A stretch of 64,000 nt of DNA from Haliangium sp963772315 (GCA_963772315.1 CAVYWJ010000004.1:3596001-3660000), one strand, 5' to 3'; positions 38,444 through 52,749 are shown, counted from the first letter of the stretch. Notes: generated from the sequence alone by a model not told the origin. A program made the numbers and translations.

Positions 38444-39399
38444 CCGCGCCCCGCGTCTTCGTCATGGGCGCGGGCCGCGTGGCCACGACCCTGGCCGGCG
38501 CGCTCGCGCGTACCCGGGGCCCGGCTGGTGTCAGCGTGCTCGGCCTGTGGGCCCGGGATCCCGGCGCAGCGCACGCCGCTGCCCAGATTGCGGGCGTTCC
38601 CGCGTCTGGACCAGATCTGCCCGGGCGCGTGCGCGACGCCGATATCGTGATCGTGGCCGTGCGCGACCAGGCCATTGCCGAGGTCGCCGGCGCGCTCGTC
38701 GATGCAGGCCTGGTCGGCACGGGTCAGGTGCTCCTCCACTGCTCGGGCGCGCGCAGCGCCGCCGAGGCCCTGGGCCCGGCACACACGCACGCGGGCGGCG
38801 CGGGCACCATGCACCCCTTGCGCGCCATCGCCGAGCCCCGCAGCGCCATGGACACGCTCGCCGGCACCATCTTCGGCATCGAGGGCAACGCCAGCGGCCT
38901 GGCCGCGGCCCAGACCCTGGTCGCGGCCATCGGCGGCAAGCCACTGGTCCTCGCCGCCGTGCACATGACCCGCTACCACGCCGCTGCGGCCATCGCGTCC
39001 AACTATGCAGTTGCCCTCATCGACGCGGCGGCCGCCTTGCTCGCCCGCGCCGGCATCGACGAGACCGATGCCGTGGCCGCGCTCGTCCCCTTGATCCAGG
39101 GCAGCCTGGCCAACGTGACCGCGCGCGGCATTGCCGGTGCTCTCACCGGCCCGATCCGCCGTGGTGACACCGGCACCGTCGAGCGCCACCTCCAGGCCCT
39201 GGCCGACGCGCCCGACCTCGACGCCCTCTATCGGATGCTGGGTCGCCGCACCGTGGACATCGCGCGCCGTGCCCTGGGCTCATCCAGCCCCGAGCTCGAT
39301 GCCACGGCCGCGCTTCTCGACCACGCTCACCCACCGTCCACGACCCGCGAGCACGAGCGCGCACCAGCCGTGCCCGAAGAATCCGGCGGTCCCGGGTAG
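38440..39399 (+). CDS. Rossmann-fold protein with DUF2520 domain
   Basis: A 319-residue protein. The N-terminal Rossmann start is VFVMGAGRVATTLAGALAR, with DADIVIVAVRDQAI and LLHCSGARSAAE. The C-terminal helical domain (MTRYHAAAAIASNYAVALIDAA, LIQGSLANV) is typical of the DUF2520/ProC-like family of putative NADP-binding oxidoreductases. The reaction is unknown; in other bacteria such genes lie near panC or nadD. ATG 38440 overlaps the nadD stop by four bases. Confidence 0.85.
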   Translation: MTAPRVFVMGAGRVATTLAGALARTRGPAGVSVLGLWARDPGAAHAAAQIAGVPASGPDLPGRVRDADIVIVAVRDQAIAEVAGALVDAGLVGTGQVLLHCSGARSAAEALGPAHTHAGGAGTMHPLRAIAEPRSAMDTLAGTIFGIEGNASGLAAAQTLVAAIGGKPLVLAAVHMTRYHAAAAIASNYAVALIDAAAALLARAGIDETDAVAALVPLIQGSLANVTARGIAGALTGPIRRGDTGTVERHLQALADAPDLDALYRMLGRRTVDIARRALGSSSPELDATAALLDHAHPPSTTREHERAPAVPEESGGPG

Positions 39400-39505
39400 C
39401 TGCGCTCGAATATCCAGCAAGATCCGACGTTGAAGCATCCAGCAACGGACAGTAGGATCCTGATCTCATCGCATTCGCGTCGCGGTGACCACGAGAGGAA
39501 CAGAC

Positions 39506-40027
<522 letters not shown>

Positions 40028-40111
40028 ACCTCGGGCCAATAACCTGCCGCGAGGCTGCGATGCCTTCGCCCGGCCGGGCAACCCGGTCGATGCGCTAGCC
40101 AGAACCGACCC

Positions 40112-40624
40112 TTGTCCCGGTATTTCGACATCCGCGTGTGTCGTGGCCCGGTCTGCGCGGGCCAGCGCCAGGCCGACGACATCCACGCGCAGCTGGCCCA
40201 GCGGGTGGCCGCGCGCGATCTCGGCGCCGTGGTCGCCTTGGATCGGCAGAGCTGCTTTGGACGCTGCTTCTTCGGGCCCAATGTCCACGTGCGTGAGCGC
40301 GTGCCCGCGGCATCCGCGGTGTCACCCGCGGGGGCAATCGACCCGACCGAGCCCGGCAGCACCGGATCCACGCCTGGCCGCGTGTCGGCGTTCTACAGTG
40401 GCGTGCGCGCGGACGACGCGGACGAGATCCTCGCCACGCACGTCCTGGGCGGTCGCGTGGTCGAGCGTCTGGTCCGTCGCGTCTCGCCCCCGTCACCCGC
40501 GGAAGTGCCGCCCGGATCCCAGCCCGATGTGCGTCTGGCCACAGCGCTGGGGCCCGCCGATGCGGAGCCCGAGCTCTCCAAGGATCCCCAACCATCAGCA
40601 GACGTTGCGCCCGATCCGCGCTAA
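40112..40624 (+). CDS. Thioredoxin-like [2Fe-2S] ferredoxin
   Basis: A 170-residue protein from TTG 40112. The first ~110 residues follow the NuoE/thioredoxin-like ferredoxin plan: CRGPVC (C-x4-C) at residues 10-15 and SCFGRC (C-x3-C) near 48-52, the usual four ligands of one 2Fe-2S cluster. A Pro/Ala-rich tail follows. The electron partner is unknown; the neighbours are not redox genes. Confidence 0.7.
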   Translation: MSRYFDIRVCRGPVCAGQRQADDIHAQLAQRVAARDLGAVVALDRQSCFGRCFFGPNVHVRERVPAASAVSPAGAIDPTEPGSTGSTPGRVSAFYSGVRADDADEILATHVLGGRVVERLVRRVSPPSPAEVPPGSQPDVRLATALGPADAEPELSKDPQPSADVAPDPR

Positions 40625-40672
40625 GATGCGATGCTTCGTCCGAGCGCGGGGCGACATGCCGATCACGAGCCG

Positions 40673-43042
40673 ATGAATCTCAGGAAGCTGATCAAGGAGC
40701 TTCGCCACAAGCTCCGCCGGGACCAGGACAACCTCGCGCTGCGGCTCGAGCTGGCCGATCTCTACCGCGACGACGGCAACATCGCCGAAGCCTTGCAGAT
40801 CTATCGCGAGGTGGCGACCGTGTACACCCGTGCCGGGCGGCTGGACGACGCCAAGGTCGCCTGTCGCCGCGCGCTCGATCTGGCGCCCCGCGACGTCGAG
40901 CTCGAGGCGCTGATGAACGAGATCAGGCGCGCCCAGCGCGAAGCCCGCAGCGCTGCCGGCCGCGACGTGCCGCAGCGCCGCGCGCAGGTGTGGCAGACCG
41001 CGAACGTGGCCAGCCCGGACCAGGACCGAGCCGGTTCGTCTGACGGCTCGTCTGGCAGCTCGTCTGGCGGTTTCCCGGCCGCAGAGCCATCGGGAGCCGA
41101 GGCCGAAATGCGCGCCTCGCGCATGGCCAGCCCCAGCGTCATCTACGCCGGGGGCCACTCCGAAGGCCACAGCGCACAGTTTACCCTCACGCCCACGCCG
41201 CTGCCTGCGCCGCTGCCGCTGCACGATGCCGTGGAAGATAGCCTGATGGCGCAGCAGCCCATGCGCCTCCGCGCGTCGCTGACGGGTCCGGTGCCGCAGG
41301 TATCGTTGCCGAACGACCTCACGGACGGCGATGACGATATCCTCGCGCTGGCCGAAGCTGCCGCTGGCCCGAACGCGGCGGCTCCCGTGCGTCTGCCCGC
41401 AGCCGCGTCGGATCCCGATCCGGATCCAGATCTGGCCGACAGCGACGACCCCGACGACGAAGAGGACACCGACGTACGCGACCGCCGGGCCAGGCTCATG
41501 CCCATCGATGACGACCACGGCAGCGAGGACTTGACCCGGCCGGTGCTGCGGCTGGCCACGGAGCCGCAGCCGGTGGCCCGCGCGCCCGTGGCCGACGATC
41601 GCCCGGTGTTCGTGAGCGGCGAGATCTCGATCGGCGACCGCCGTGGCGCCGACCGCCGCGGCGATGACCACCGTGGCGATGACAACCGTGGCCACGAGGG
41701 CGACGATGATCGGGATGACGACACCGATGATCGCGGCGGCGACGACGGTCGCGACGGCCGCGACACCCATCCCAGCCTGGGCGGCGGCACCGTGGGAGAG
41801 GAAGCCGGGGACGAGCTCACCTGGATCAAGGAGCTACCCGATCCGCCTGAGCCACCCACGCCCTCGGCCATCACCAATCTCATGCATGTCGCAGTGCCGA
41901 GGGCCCTGCCCGAGGTCATCTCCGAGGGCATGCCCCAGGCTATGCTCGACAGCAACTCCGGCGTGGTGCACACCCCGCTCAGCGCGGCCGACCTGCTGGA
42001 CGAGACCCACCCCGTCTCGATCATGGCCCCGGGCGAGGAGGACGACGTGCCCGGGACCGTCATGGATGCCGAGGCCGTGGACGAGGACAAGATCCTGGCC
42101 GAGGTACCGGTCCTCGACAGGTCGCGCCAGCGCCGCCGCTCCGCGCCCCGCACCATCATGGACATGGCGCCGCCCGTGCCCCTGGCCGCAGCCTCGGTCA
42201 CGGCGCGCAAGGCGGCGCTGAGCACGGTCTTTCCCACCTTTCCCGGACACGTGCTCGAAGATCTCGCCGAGCACGTCGCCCTGCGCAGCTTCTCCGATTC
42301 CGAGCTCGTGTTTCGCGAGGGCGAGCCCGGGCACGCCTGCTTCGTGATCGCGTCGGGCACGGTGCGGGTGATGCGGCGCGATCCCGTGGTCGAGGGCCAG
42401 GGCCTGCTCGAGGTCGCGCGTCTGGGGCGTGGCGCGCTTTTCGGCGAGCGCGCGCTCCTGCCCGATCGCTGCCGCCACGGCGTCGCCCAGGCCATGGGCA
42501 GCTGCACCATCTACGAGATTCCGCGCCGCACGCTGCGCGAGCTGGTGGCCGTGCACCACGCGCTCGGGCCGCTGCTCGAGGTCTTCTATCGCGAGCACCT
42601 GGTCGCCACGCTCTGCGAGATCATGCCGTTCCTGCGCACGCTGCCGCGCACCTGGCGCGAGTCCGTGCGCAGCCGCTTCCGCCCGGTGCGCCGGGCCTCG
42701 GGCGAGACCATCCTGCGCCAGGGCGAGCGCACGGGCGGCCTCTACATGGTCGTGCTCGGCTCGGTCGAGATCACGCAGCGACCCTCGGTGCGCCGCGCGC
42801 GGCTCCTGGCCACCCTGGGCGAGGGCGCGTACTTTGGCGACATGTCGCGGCTCGACGACGAGGGCGTGGTCGGGGCCACGGTGTCCGCGGCCGGGCCGGT
42901 GGAGCTGGCCGTGCTGCCGGCCGAGGAGTACGACGCGGTCGTTCGCGAGCGGCCGCTCCTCTGGACCGAGCTCTGCGAGCGCGGCCAGCGTCGTGAGCTC
43001 GAGCGCAGCAACCTGCTCACGGGCGAGACCCCGATGCTCTGA
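40673..43042 (+). CDS. TPR protein with two cyclic-nucleotide-binding-like domains
   Basis: A 789-residue protein. TPR-like helices (LRLELADLYRDDGNIAEALQIYREV) form the N-terminus, followed by ~400 residues of disordered, acidic linker including an Asp/Arg stretch (DDDRDDDTDDRGGDDGRD) near residue 345. Two CAP-type effector domains form the C-terminus: LVFREGEPGHACFVIASGTVRV .. ALFGERALL and ILRQGERTGGLYMVVLGSVEI .. AYFGDMSRLD. There is no DNA-binding domain, so it may sense a cyclic nucleotide and act by protein contact. ATG 40673 is favoured over 40631 because the TPR begins directly. It converges on the MshEN/GAF gene. Confidence 0.75.
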   Translation: MNLRKLIKELRHKLRRDQDNLALRLELADLYRDDGNIAEALQIYREVATVYTRAGRLDDAKVACRRALDLAPRDVELEALMNEIRRAQREARSAAGRDVPQRRAQVWQTANVASPDQDRAGSSDGSSGSSSGGFPAAEPSGAEAEMRASRMASPSVIYAGGHSEGHSAQFTLTPTPLPAPLPLHDAVEDSLMAQQPMRLRASLTGPVPQVSLPNDLTDGDDDILALAEAAAGPNAAAPVRLPAAASDPDPDPDLADSDDPDDEEDTDVRDRRARLMPIDDDHGSEDLTRPVLRLATEPQPVARAPVADDRPVFVSGEISIGDRRGADRRGDDHRGDDNRGHEGDDDRDDDTDDRGGDDGRDGRDTHPSLGGGTVGEEAGDELTWIKELPDPPEPPTPSAITNLMHVAVPRALPEVISEGMPQAMLDSNSGVVHTPLSAADLLDETHPVSIMAPGEEDDVPGTVMDAEAVDEDKILAEVPVLDRSRQRRRSAPRTIMDMAPPVPLAAASVTARKAALSTVFPTFPGHVLEDLAEHVALRSFSDSELVFREGEPGHACFVIASGTVRVMRRDPVVEGQGLLEVARLGRGALFGERALLPDRCRHGVAQAMGSCTIYEIPRRTLRELVAVHHALGPLLEVFYREHLVATLCEIMPFLRTLPRTWRESVRSRFRPVRRASGETILRQGERTGGLYMVVLGSVEITQRPSVRRARLLATLGEGAYFGDMSRLDDEGVVGATVSAAGPVELAVLPAEEYDAVVRERPLLWTELCERGQRRELERSNLLTGETPML

Positions 43043-43051
43043 TCGCACGCA

Positions 43052-43067
43052 GACCGGCTCACCGGTC
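43052..43067. terminator. Hairpin between convergent genes
   Basis: GACCGG (43052-43057), loop CTCA, CCGGTC (43062-43067), ten bases after the stop of the plus-strand gene. The stem is short and there is no T-run. Confidence 0.35.
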
Positions 43068-43134
43068 CGCGTGTCCGGAATAGCTTCGCGCGTCGGAGCG
43101 GCCCTCCGGACTGCGCCTCTGCGCTCCTTCTATG

Positions 43135-45873
<2,739 letters not shown>

Positions 45874-45945
45874 TCGACTAAACTGGTCCCGAGAGGACGC
45901 GATGGGGCGCAATCATATGTTGATTTCGAGGTCCCGCGTCAATCC

Positions 45946-47109
<1,164 letters not shown>

Positions 47110-47589
47110 GCCACCTCGATCGTGCCGCTGCCGCAGCGAGTCTTCCAGCGCAGCGATCCGGCCCTGGACCTCAGCCAGCCGACGCTCAGCGGACTCAGCC
47201 CGGTGCAGCGTGCGCTCGTGCTCGGCCCGGTACTCGTCGCGCTCGCGCTCGACGCGCTGGAGCGCCCGCCTGAGCTCGTGGCGTTCGCGCTCGACCATGA
47301 TCCGACGCTTCCGCATCACGCCCACCCGCGCGAGCAGGTTCTCGATCATCTCCTCATGCGTCGCCTGATCGAGGATGTCGTCGTCGCTATCCAGGTCGCC
47401 GTCATCGTCGCTGGCCGGGTCGTCGTCGTGGGTGACAACGAGGTCGCGCGTATCTCCGTGGTGCGGACCGCTCATGACTCCGGGCATGACGTCAGCCCCG
47501 ACCGGAGCCCGAGGCGGGTCACCAGGCGGCTCGTTCATGGCCGGCTCGCCTGGCAGCGAGGGTGGATCTTGCTGGGTAGGGTCGCCCAT

Positions 47590-47909
47590 ATCGGGGTTCT
47601 TACCACGATCCCAACCTGTTAGGCCAGATGAGAGCTTCCCTGATCTACATACTGGCCTCGACTCCCCGGCGGCAGAGCCTTCCGTGCGTTCCGGAAGGCA
47701 CGCAGGGCCCCTCGCGAGGGGCTCGGAGGTGGTTGAGTGAGCTCGGGGGGCCTCGCGAGGGCCTCGGAGGTGGTTGAGTGAGCTCGGGGGGCCCTCGCGA
47801 GGGCCTCGGAGGTGGTTGAGTGAGCTCGAGCGGCCCTCGCGAGGGCCCCTCGGCTCGGCCCGTGGACTGGTTGCGCGCGGGTCGCAGGCGCCGGGGCAAC
47901 GGGCGAGTT
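47590..47909. other. Intergenic region upstream of the coiled-coil gene
   Basis: A 320-base gap between two minus-strand genes. Its right part is the 42-bp tandem array described separately; bases 47590-47700 presumably hold the promoter of the coiled-coil gene. I see nothing else. Confidence 0.5.
47711..47848. repeat. Tandem array of 41-42-bp units with NruI-type palindrome
   Basis: Three units start at 47711 (41 bp), 47752 (42 bp) and 47794 (42 bp); a partial fourth begins at 47836. Each begins CTCGCGAGGG and contains CTCGGAGGTGGTTGAGTGAG. Unit junctions form palindromes such as GGCCCTCGCGAGGGCC. The copies are almost identical, so amplification is recent. On the minus strand the array is open, encoding a 14-residue Pro-rich repeat, but there is no start site or supporting composition. 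Confidence 0.85.
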
Positions 47910-48740
47910 CTAGAACGCGCCGCCCACGCCGACCTGCAGGCTCTCGTGACCGAGCTGGACCTGTGGCAGCAAGGTCCAGCCCGGCTGCGTGCCAGGGACG
48001 CGCGCGGCCTCCTGCGGGATCTCCTTGCGCGAGAGCACGAGCCAGTCGGTCACCATGATGCTGCCCATGCCCAGGAGGCCGATGACGGCGAGGCTCGCTG
48101 TCGGACAGTTGTCACCGTAGCAGTCGAGCGTAGCCACGACCGAGCCCAGTGTGAGCCCGAGCGCCGCTGCGCGTACTCCGCCGCTGATCCACGCGCTGCG
48201 CGGGTTGCCCTTGGCTGCGTGTACGAGCGGCACCGTGAAGATGTAGCCGCCGAGAGCTACCCACGGAGCCAGCTCCGACTCGCTGTTGGCTAGCTGAGAT
48301 GTGGCCACGATCCACGCCAGATCTCCGAGAAATGCCAGCCCCCGGTAGGTCTCGTACCGCGGTGCCGGTCGAGGTTGCGCGCCAGCCGGTGCGACCCCCG
48401 GCGCTAGCTGTCCGCGCGGTTGCATGGGCATCTGCCCGGCAGCGGCAGACGGGGGCGGCAGCGGCGGATACTCGGCCGTGGCCGGCGGCATGCCGACCGG
48501 CTGGGCGCGTACGCCCGGCACCGCAGCCGGAGCAGTCGCACCCGGCTGAGCGCTCGGTGCTGGCTGAGCGCTCGGTGCTGGCTGCGCGCTCGGTGCCGGC
48601 ACGGTCGTTCCCGGCTGAGCGCTTGGTGCCGGCTGCGTCATGCCCGGCTGCGCCTCCGCGGTGGACGCCGGCGCCGCGACACCCAGCGCCATGACCGATA
48701 TGAGACAGAACAGGACGGAAACCCGACGCGACATCGACAT
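47910..48740 (-). CDS. Membrane protein with exported Pro/Ala/Gln-rich repeat region
   Basis: A 276-residue protein. The signal peptide (VLFCLISVMALGVAAPA) is followed by ~90 residues with a five-residue repeat, APSAQP, in at least four copies. Then come four hydrophobic stretches (LAFLGDLAWIVATSQL, WVALGGYIFTVPLVHA, VRAAALGLTLGSVVA, SLAVIGLLGMGSIMV). Similar short multi-pass proteins are common in myxobacterial envelopes; function unknown. The repeat is encoded by a 15-base tandem sequence at about 48545-48600. Confidence 0.65.
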   Translation of the reverse strand: MSMSRRVSVLFCLISVMALGVAAPASTAEAQPGMTQPAPSAQPGTTVPAPSAQPAPSAQPAPSAQPGATAPAAVPGVRAQPVGMPPATAEYPPLPPPSAAAGQMPMQPRGQLAPGVAPAGAQPRPAPRYETYRGLAFLGDLAWIVATSQLANSESELAPWVALGGYIFTVPLVHAAKGNPRSAWISGGVRAAALGLTLGSVVATLDCYGDNCPTASLAVIGLLGMGSIMVTDWLVLSRKEIPQEAARVPGTQPGWTLLPQVQLGHESLQVGVGGAF

Positions 48741-48857
48741 CCCCGCCAGTCTAACGCGACCGCGTGTCCGGCGCGCGGTGGTACGTCACACTGCGGGCGT
48801 TCGACACGCCACCGCGCTGCGTCGCTGTCGCGCCGCTCACCGCGCATGCGGAGCGTC

Positions 48858-50741
48858 TCAGGGCCGGACATGGGGCCGGAAGGTGGTCGTGGCGCTGGTG
48901 ATGTCGCGCTCGCGCATGACCGGCCCGAGCGTGTTCTCGGCGCACGCGCGCAAGCCCCAATCGGCCGGGCCCGTCACGACCAGCCCGGTGCCGCGGCGCT
49001 CCAGCCGCACGGTCCCGGCCGCGGCCGGTCGCGCGTCGAGCACGTCCTGGTAGCACGCCCGCACGATCGGCGATCGCGCCGCCAGCTCTGCCGGCGCGAT
49101 GTCCACGCTGGCGCTGGCCCGACGCGCGATGCGCTGCGCCAGCGTGCTCACGCGCGGCGCCAGCCCGCTGCGCGTCAGCGCCAACCCTGCCACCAGAGGC
49201 TGGTCCTGGTGCGGGGCCAGCGCCGCGGCCGCGGCCGTGACCAGCGCCCCGGCCGTGGCCTCCCGGCCGGGCACGAGCACCAGCGTCTGCGGCGTGGCAA
49301 ACGCGCTGCGCACGCGCGCCAGCGCCGCTCGCAAGCCCTCGACCGGATCACCCGTCTCGCTGCTCGTGGCCAGCGCGGCCACCTCGCCGGTGGGGCTGGT
49401 GAGACGCCAGGTCTCGCGATCGATGACGAGGTGCAGTCCGAGCCCGGGGTCAGGCGCTGCCGCGGGCGCTACCGGGTGTGCCGGGGCTGGGGTGTTGCTC
49501 GGGGACGCGCTGCTCGGGGACGCGCCGCTTCCGAGCCGAGCCAGCGACAGTGGAATCGCGACCAGGCGCCGCGCGCGGCCGCTGGGCGGCGCGTGTGCGG
49601 ACCAGTAATCGCCTGCGCGCAGCGCCACTGCTTGCTCGTTCCAGGCCAGGAGCCCGAGCTGCGCCGCACCTGCGCCTGCAGCGCGCTCGGCCGCATCGAG
49701 CACCTGCGCCGCCGGTGCCACCGCCGGGATCACGACCGTCACCGTGTTGCGTCCGTCCTCGACCAGCGCGCTGCGCAGCGCTTCGAGCTGGTCCGCGGCT
49801 GCGGATGCGTCGAGCGTGAGGAGCGGCGTGTCATCGTACGGCGGTCCATGATCCACCCGGGAGAGACCCAGCGCCACGGGATCGGGCGGCGCGGGCAGGG
49901 CCGAGGCCAGCACCGGCTCGAGGTCGGCCAGCTCCGCGCGCAGCGCCTGGGCCGTGACGGACAGTCGTCCCGGATGCTCGATCACGGTCCCGAGCAAGCG
50001 GTCGAGATCCGCGAGCAGCGCGCGCCAGTCGGGCGGCGGCGGACGCGCGGCCGGATCCTCGGCAAAGTAGGGCGCAGGATCCGCCGTGTAGAGCGGGTAG
50101 AGACAGTGCGCCGCGATGCGCGTGCGGTCCGCGCGGCGTGCGCGACGCACATCCTCGAGCGCTTGCCGGCAGTACGCGTGCAGCCTGAGCCGCGCGTTGG
50201 CGGCCACGTCGCCGCCGCCGCGCGCGATTGCCTTGACCGCCTCGAGCCGTCCGTGCACGGCTGCGCGTTCGCGAGGTCGATCGAGGTCCCAGCCCACCAG
50301 CGTGCGCGCTGCCTGCGCCTCGGCGTGGAGGCGGTCCCGCGCCAGGATCCCATCGAGCGCCACGGCCAGCGCATGCAGCGCCGTGTCCGTGGCTGCGGGT
50401 CCCTGGCGCGGCGCATCCGGCGATGTTCCCAGGGCTCGATGCAGTATGGCCAGACTCTCGCCATCCCGGCGCAGCCGCGCGTCGTCGAAGAGATCGAGCA
50501 GATAGCGCGCGCGCGCCCACGCAGCCTTGCCCGCGCTGGCCGACGTGCTCTCGCCGCGCGTCTCGAGCCGCGTTAGCGCCGCCGCGATGTCCTCCTGGAA
50601 CGCCGGCGAGCGCGGCACGGGCAGCACCAGCCGCGCGACGTCTTCTGCCAGCGTCGGCGCCGCGGCCACGCGCGCCTGCGGCGTGGCCGGCTTCGCACAC
50701 GCGCTCGCGAGCAGCACGAGCACGATGCTCGAGAGACGCAT
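48858..50741 (-). CDS. Lipoprotein of unknown function
   Basis: A 627-residue protein from ATG 50741. The signal is MRLSSIVLVLLASACAKP, giving a lipidated Cys14; an upstream ATG (50771) would lengthen the signal. The mature protein is Ala/Arg-rich and mostly helical (VARLVLPVPRSPAFQEDIAAAL .. RYLLDLFDDARL). The C-terminal domain ends YQDVLDARPAAAGTVRLERRGTG followed by LRACAENTLGPV, reminiscent of the AgmX/PglI C-terminal domain of gliding-motility proteins. No enzyme motif. Confidence 0.6.
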   Translation of the reverse strand: MRLSSIVLVLLASACAKPATPQARVAAAPTLAEDVARLVLPVPRSPAFQEDIAAALTRLETRGESTSASAGKAAWARARYLLDLFDDARLRRDGESLAILHRALGTSPDAPRQGPAATDTALHALAVALDGILARDRLHAEAQAARTLVGWDLDRPRERAAVHGRLEAVKAIARGGGDVAANARLRLHAYCRQALEDVRRARRADRTRIAAHCLYPLYTADPAPYFAEDPAARPPPPDWRALLADLDRLLGTVIEHPGRLSVTAQALRAELADLEPVLASALPAPPDPVALGLSRVDHGPPYDDTPLLTLDASAAADQLEALRSALVEDGRNTVTVVIPAVAPAAQVLDAAERAAGAGAAQLGLLAWNEQAVALRAGDYWSAHAPPSGRARRLVAIPLSLARLGSGASPSSASPSNTPAPAHPVAPAAAPDPGLGLHLVIDRETWRLTSPTGEVAALATSSETGDPVEGLRAALARVRSAFATPQTLVLVPGREATAGALVTAAAAALAPHQDQPLVAGLALTRSGLAPRVSTLAQRIARRASASVDIAPAELAARSPIVRACYQDVLDARPAAAGTVRLERRGTGLVVTGPADWGLRACAENTLGPVMRERDITSATTTFRPHVRP

Positions 50742-50826
50742 CAGCGCGCAGGGCAGGGCATGGTCATGCATCCCGCCAGCATACCGCGGCCCGCGGGCCA
50801 ACCGTGCGGGTGCTACAGTCATTGCA

Positions 50827-51116
50827 GTGGAGAAGAAGGAATCGCGCTACGTGCCGCAGTCGCTGGACACCAGCGAGGAGGTAGATCGCCTGCTCACGGA
50901 GCGCTACCGGCAGATGACGCCGAGCGAGAAGATGCGCATGGTCGCCGAGCTGAACGAGACCGTCGAGGCCGTGGCGTTCACGGGTCTACGCATGCGCTAC
51001 CAGGCGCCTCCGAGCGCGAGCTACGCTTGCGTCTCGCGGTTATCCGCTATGGCCGCTATGGCCGTGAACTCGTGCTCAAGGCATTCGGCTGGGACGTGGA
51101 CGAGCACGACGGATGA
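50827..51116 (+). CDS. Small helical antitoxin-like protein (frameshift near 51004)
   Basis: From GTG 50827: VEKKESRYVPQSLDTSEEVDRLL .. RQMTPSEKMRMVAELNETVEAVAFTGLRMRYQ, then, after adding one base at about 51004, GASERELRLRLAVIRYGRYGRELVLKAFGW. This gives 96 residues. The pattern (TPSEKMRMVAEL .. ASERELRLRLA) is common among small proteins encoded beside nucleotidyltransferase-type or other toxin genes. The partner may be lost; the next genes are a partial ATPase and an HNH nuclease. Confidence 0.5.
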
Positions 51117-51209
51117 CGCCAGCGCCGCGCTCTGCCGCGCTCTGGGCGCCTGCGAAATGATCGGCACTGGCAGCCTTTCGGCAGGCACGGTTGGTACACT
51201 GTGCCCGCG

Positions 51210-52006
51210 ATGCCGCCGCTCACCGGATTCGTGCCACGTTCCGTTGCCTCAGCGATATGGAGATGGACTTCACCTCGCCCGAGGACGGCAAGCCGTCGCC
51301 GTTCATCGCGATGGTGGGGGTGAACGGCGCAGGCAAGACCACGGTGCTCGAAGCCATCGCGCAGAGTGTTTTGCTGTTCGCACGCTATCAGGTGGAATCG
51401 CCGTTCCTTCGCCAGGGCGACTCTGTCGAGTTGATTCTTGGCGAAGGCCGACTCGTGCGCAGACGCCAGGAACAGTTCGAAGTCCTCCTTCCAAATGACA
51501 CGCTTCTCCTGATGGATGACAGAGGCAACGGCACTGTGAAGCGGGGCAATGACTGGATACACGGTCTTGGACAAGGAATTCCCCAAAGCTACTGGGCTGC
51601 GCGACCGGCCAATCTCGAGCGCGCGCTCTTCATCCGCTCTGGCTACTTACCGGCTCTGCCTGCCGGGAAGCCACTCGTGCAGGGTCCTGCGCGCGGCATG
51701 TCTCTCGAACACGCGCTCTTGCCTGACAACCCCGAGCAGCGCGTCGCGGCCGTGCATCAGTGGTGGCTGCACATGCACTGGGAGTATCCGAAGACCACGA
51801 CCCTGGATCGTCTATGGGCAGCGCTCAAGCCGTTTCTGGGCGACCTCGTCTACGCCGGAGTCAATCCCCAGGATCACCTGCCCTGGTTCGAGGACGGCTT
51901 GCTTCTGCCCATCGACGCAGGCGCGGCCTTCGACGAGAATCTAGCGAAAGCTCTTGCCGATGCTCGAGATCGTGCCGCTGATGACGCGGCCTCCAGCGAC
52001 TTCTAG
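51210..52006 (+). pseudogene. SMC/ABC-like AAA ATPase missing its C-terminal half (Septu PtuA-like)
   Basis: ATG 51210 encodes MPPLT; adding one base near 51224 joins it to RIRATFRCLSDMEMDF, the usual N-terminus of AAA_15/21 ATPases. Walker A is MVGVNGAGKTTVLEAI, near residue 38. The protein continues to FEDGLLLPIDA, just where the signature, Walker B and H-loop should follow, and instead ends after 29 unrelated residues at 52006. About 150 residues are therefore absent, probably deleted. The HNH gene overlaps its end by 26 bases. An ATPase followed by an HNH nuclease is the Septu (PtuA-PtuB) layout. Without Walker B it should not hydrolyse ATP. Confidence 0.6.
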
Positions 52007-52709
52007 AAGCCAGCGGCACAAGCCGAAGTCGGCCAAGAACTATGTGCGGTACCGCGCCTGCCTGCGCTGGGATGCCGGCTTCACCTGTTGCTTCTGCCTC
52101 GTGCATGAGTCGGATCTGGCACCCGGTGGTGTCGAGAGGACCGCCCAAACCTCGATCGAGCACCTCGAGCCGCAGGCGCGCGCGCCTCATCTGAGCAGTG
52201 TGTACGAGAACTGCGCGTACGCCTGCCGGTACTGCAACAGCGCACGCGGCACGTTGCCGACCATTCATGCATCGGGCGCACGCTTGCTGCACCCGTGGCG
52301 CGAGGCATGGGGGGCTCACTTTCAACTGCACGACGATCGGTTGGAGCCAATGCACCGTGGAGAGGCAGGCCGAGACGCGCTCTACACAGTCGAGGTCTAC
52401 CAGATCAACGATCCCGCTCGTGTCCAGCTGCGCCGGAACCGTCGTAGGTTACTGCTGGATCGCATCCGTTTGTTCAAGCACGATATCGCTGCGCTGGAGG
52501 AACTGGCCACGCGCCAGTCCACCCCCGAAGACAGGCTGCGCTTGCTTCGCCTTGCTCAAGAGTTCGCCGGATCGCGCAAGGTTGCGCTTGAGGAACTCCG
52601 CCAGCGCACCGCGATTCCGGCCGATGCGCCCACGCGCTGTCGTTGTGACAGCGAGGAGCATCACACCCTGCCGCCCGGGACCGAGGTACTGCGTGTCACG
52701 GTAGGTTGA
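51981..52709 (+). CDS. HNH endonuclease (PtuB-like)
   Basis: A 242-residue protein from ATG 51981. Zinc and active-site residues: TCCFC (C35, C36, C38), SIEHLEPQ (His near 61), CAYACRYCNSARG (Cys pair, Asn84). The latter half is helical and charged (LLLDRIRLFKHDIAALEEL). The frame is clean, unlike the ATPase before it. PtuB in Septu is an HNH nuclease following a PtuA ATPase. Length and position fit, but the family assignment is inference; stand-alone HNH nucleases of mobile elements also look like this. Confidence 0.75.
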   Translation: MTRPPATSRSQRHKPKSAKNYVRYRACLRWDAGFTCCFCLVHESDLAPGGVERTAQTSIEHLEPQARAPHLSSVYENCAYACRYCNSARGTLPTIHASGARLLHPWREAWGAHFQLHDDRLEPMHRGEAGRDALYTVEVYQINDPARVQLRRNRRRLLLDRIRLFKHDIAALEELATRQSTPEDRLRLLRLAQEFAGSRKVALEELRQRTAIPADAPTRCRCDSEEHHTLPPGTEVLRVTVG

Positions 52710-52749
52710 GCTGCAGCTCAGCCGCGCCGCATCCTGTATACTTAGGTTC

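Noticed and set aside
47645..47899. Small Pro-rich repeat protein on the minus strand over the 42-bp array
   Set aside because: Open only because the period is a multiple of three; no ribosome site, no codon-position bias, repeats continue without regard to frame.
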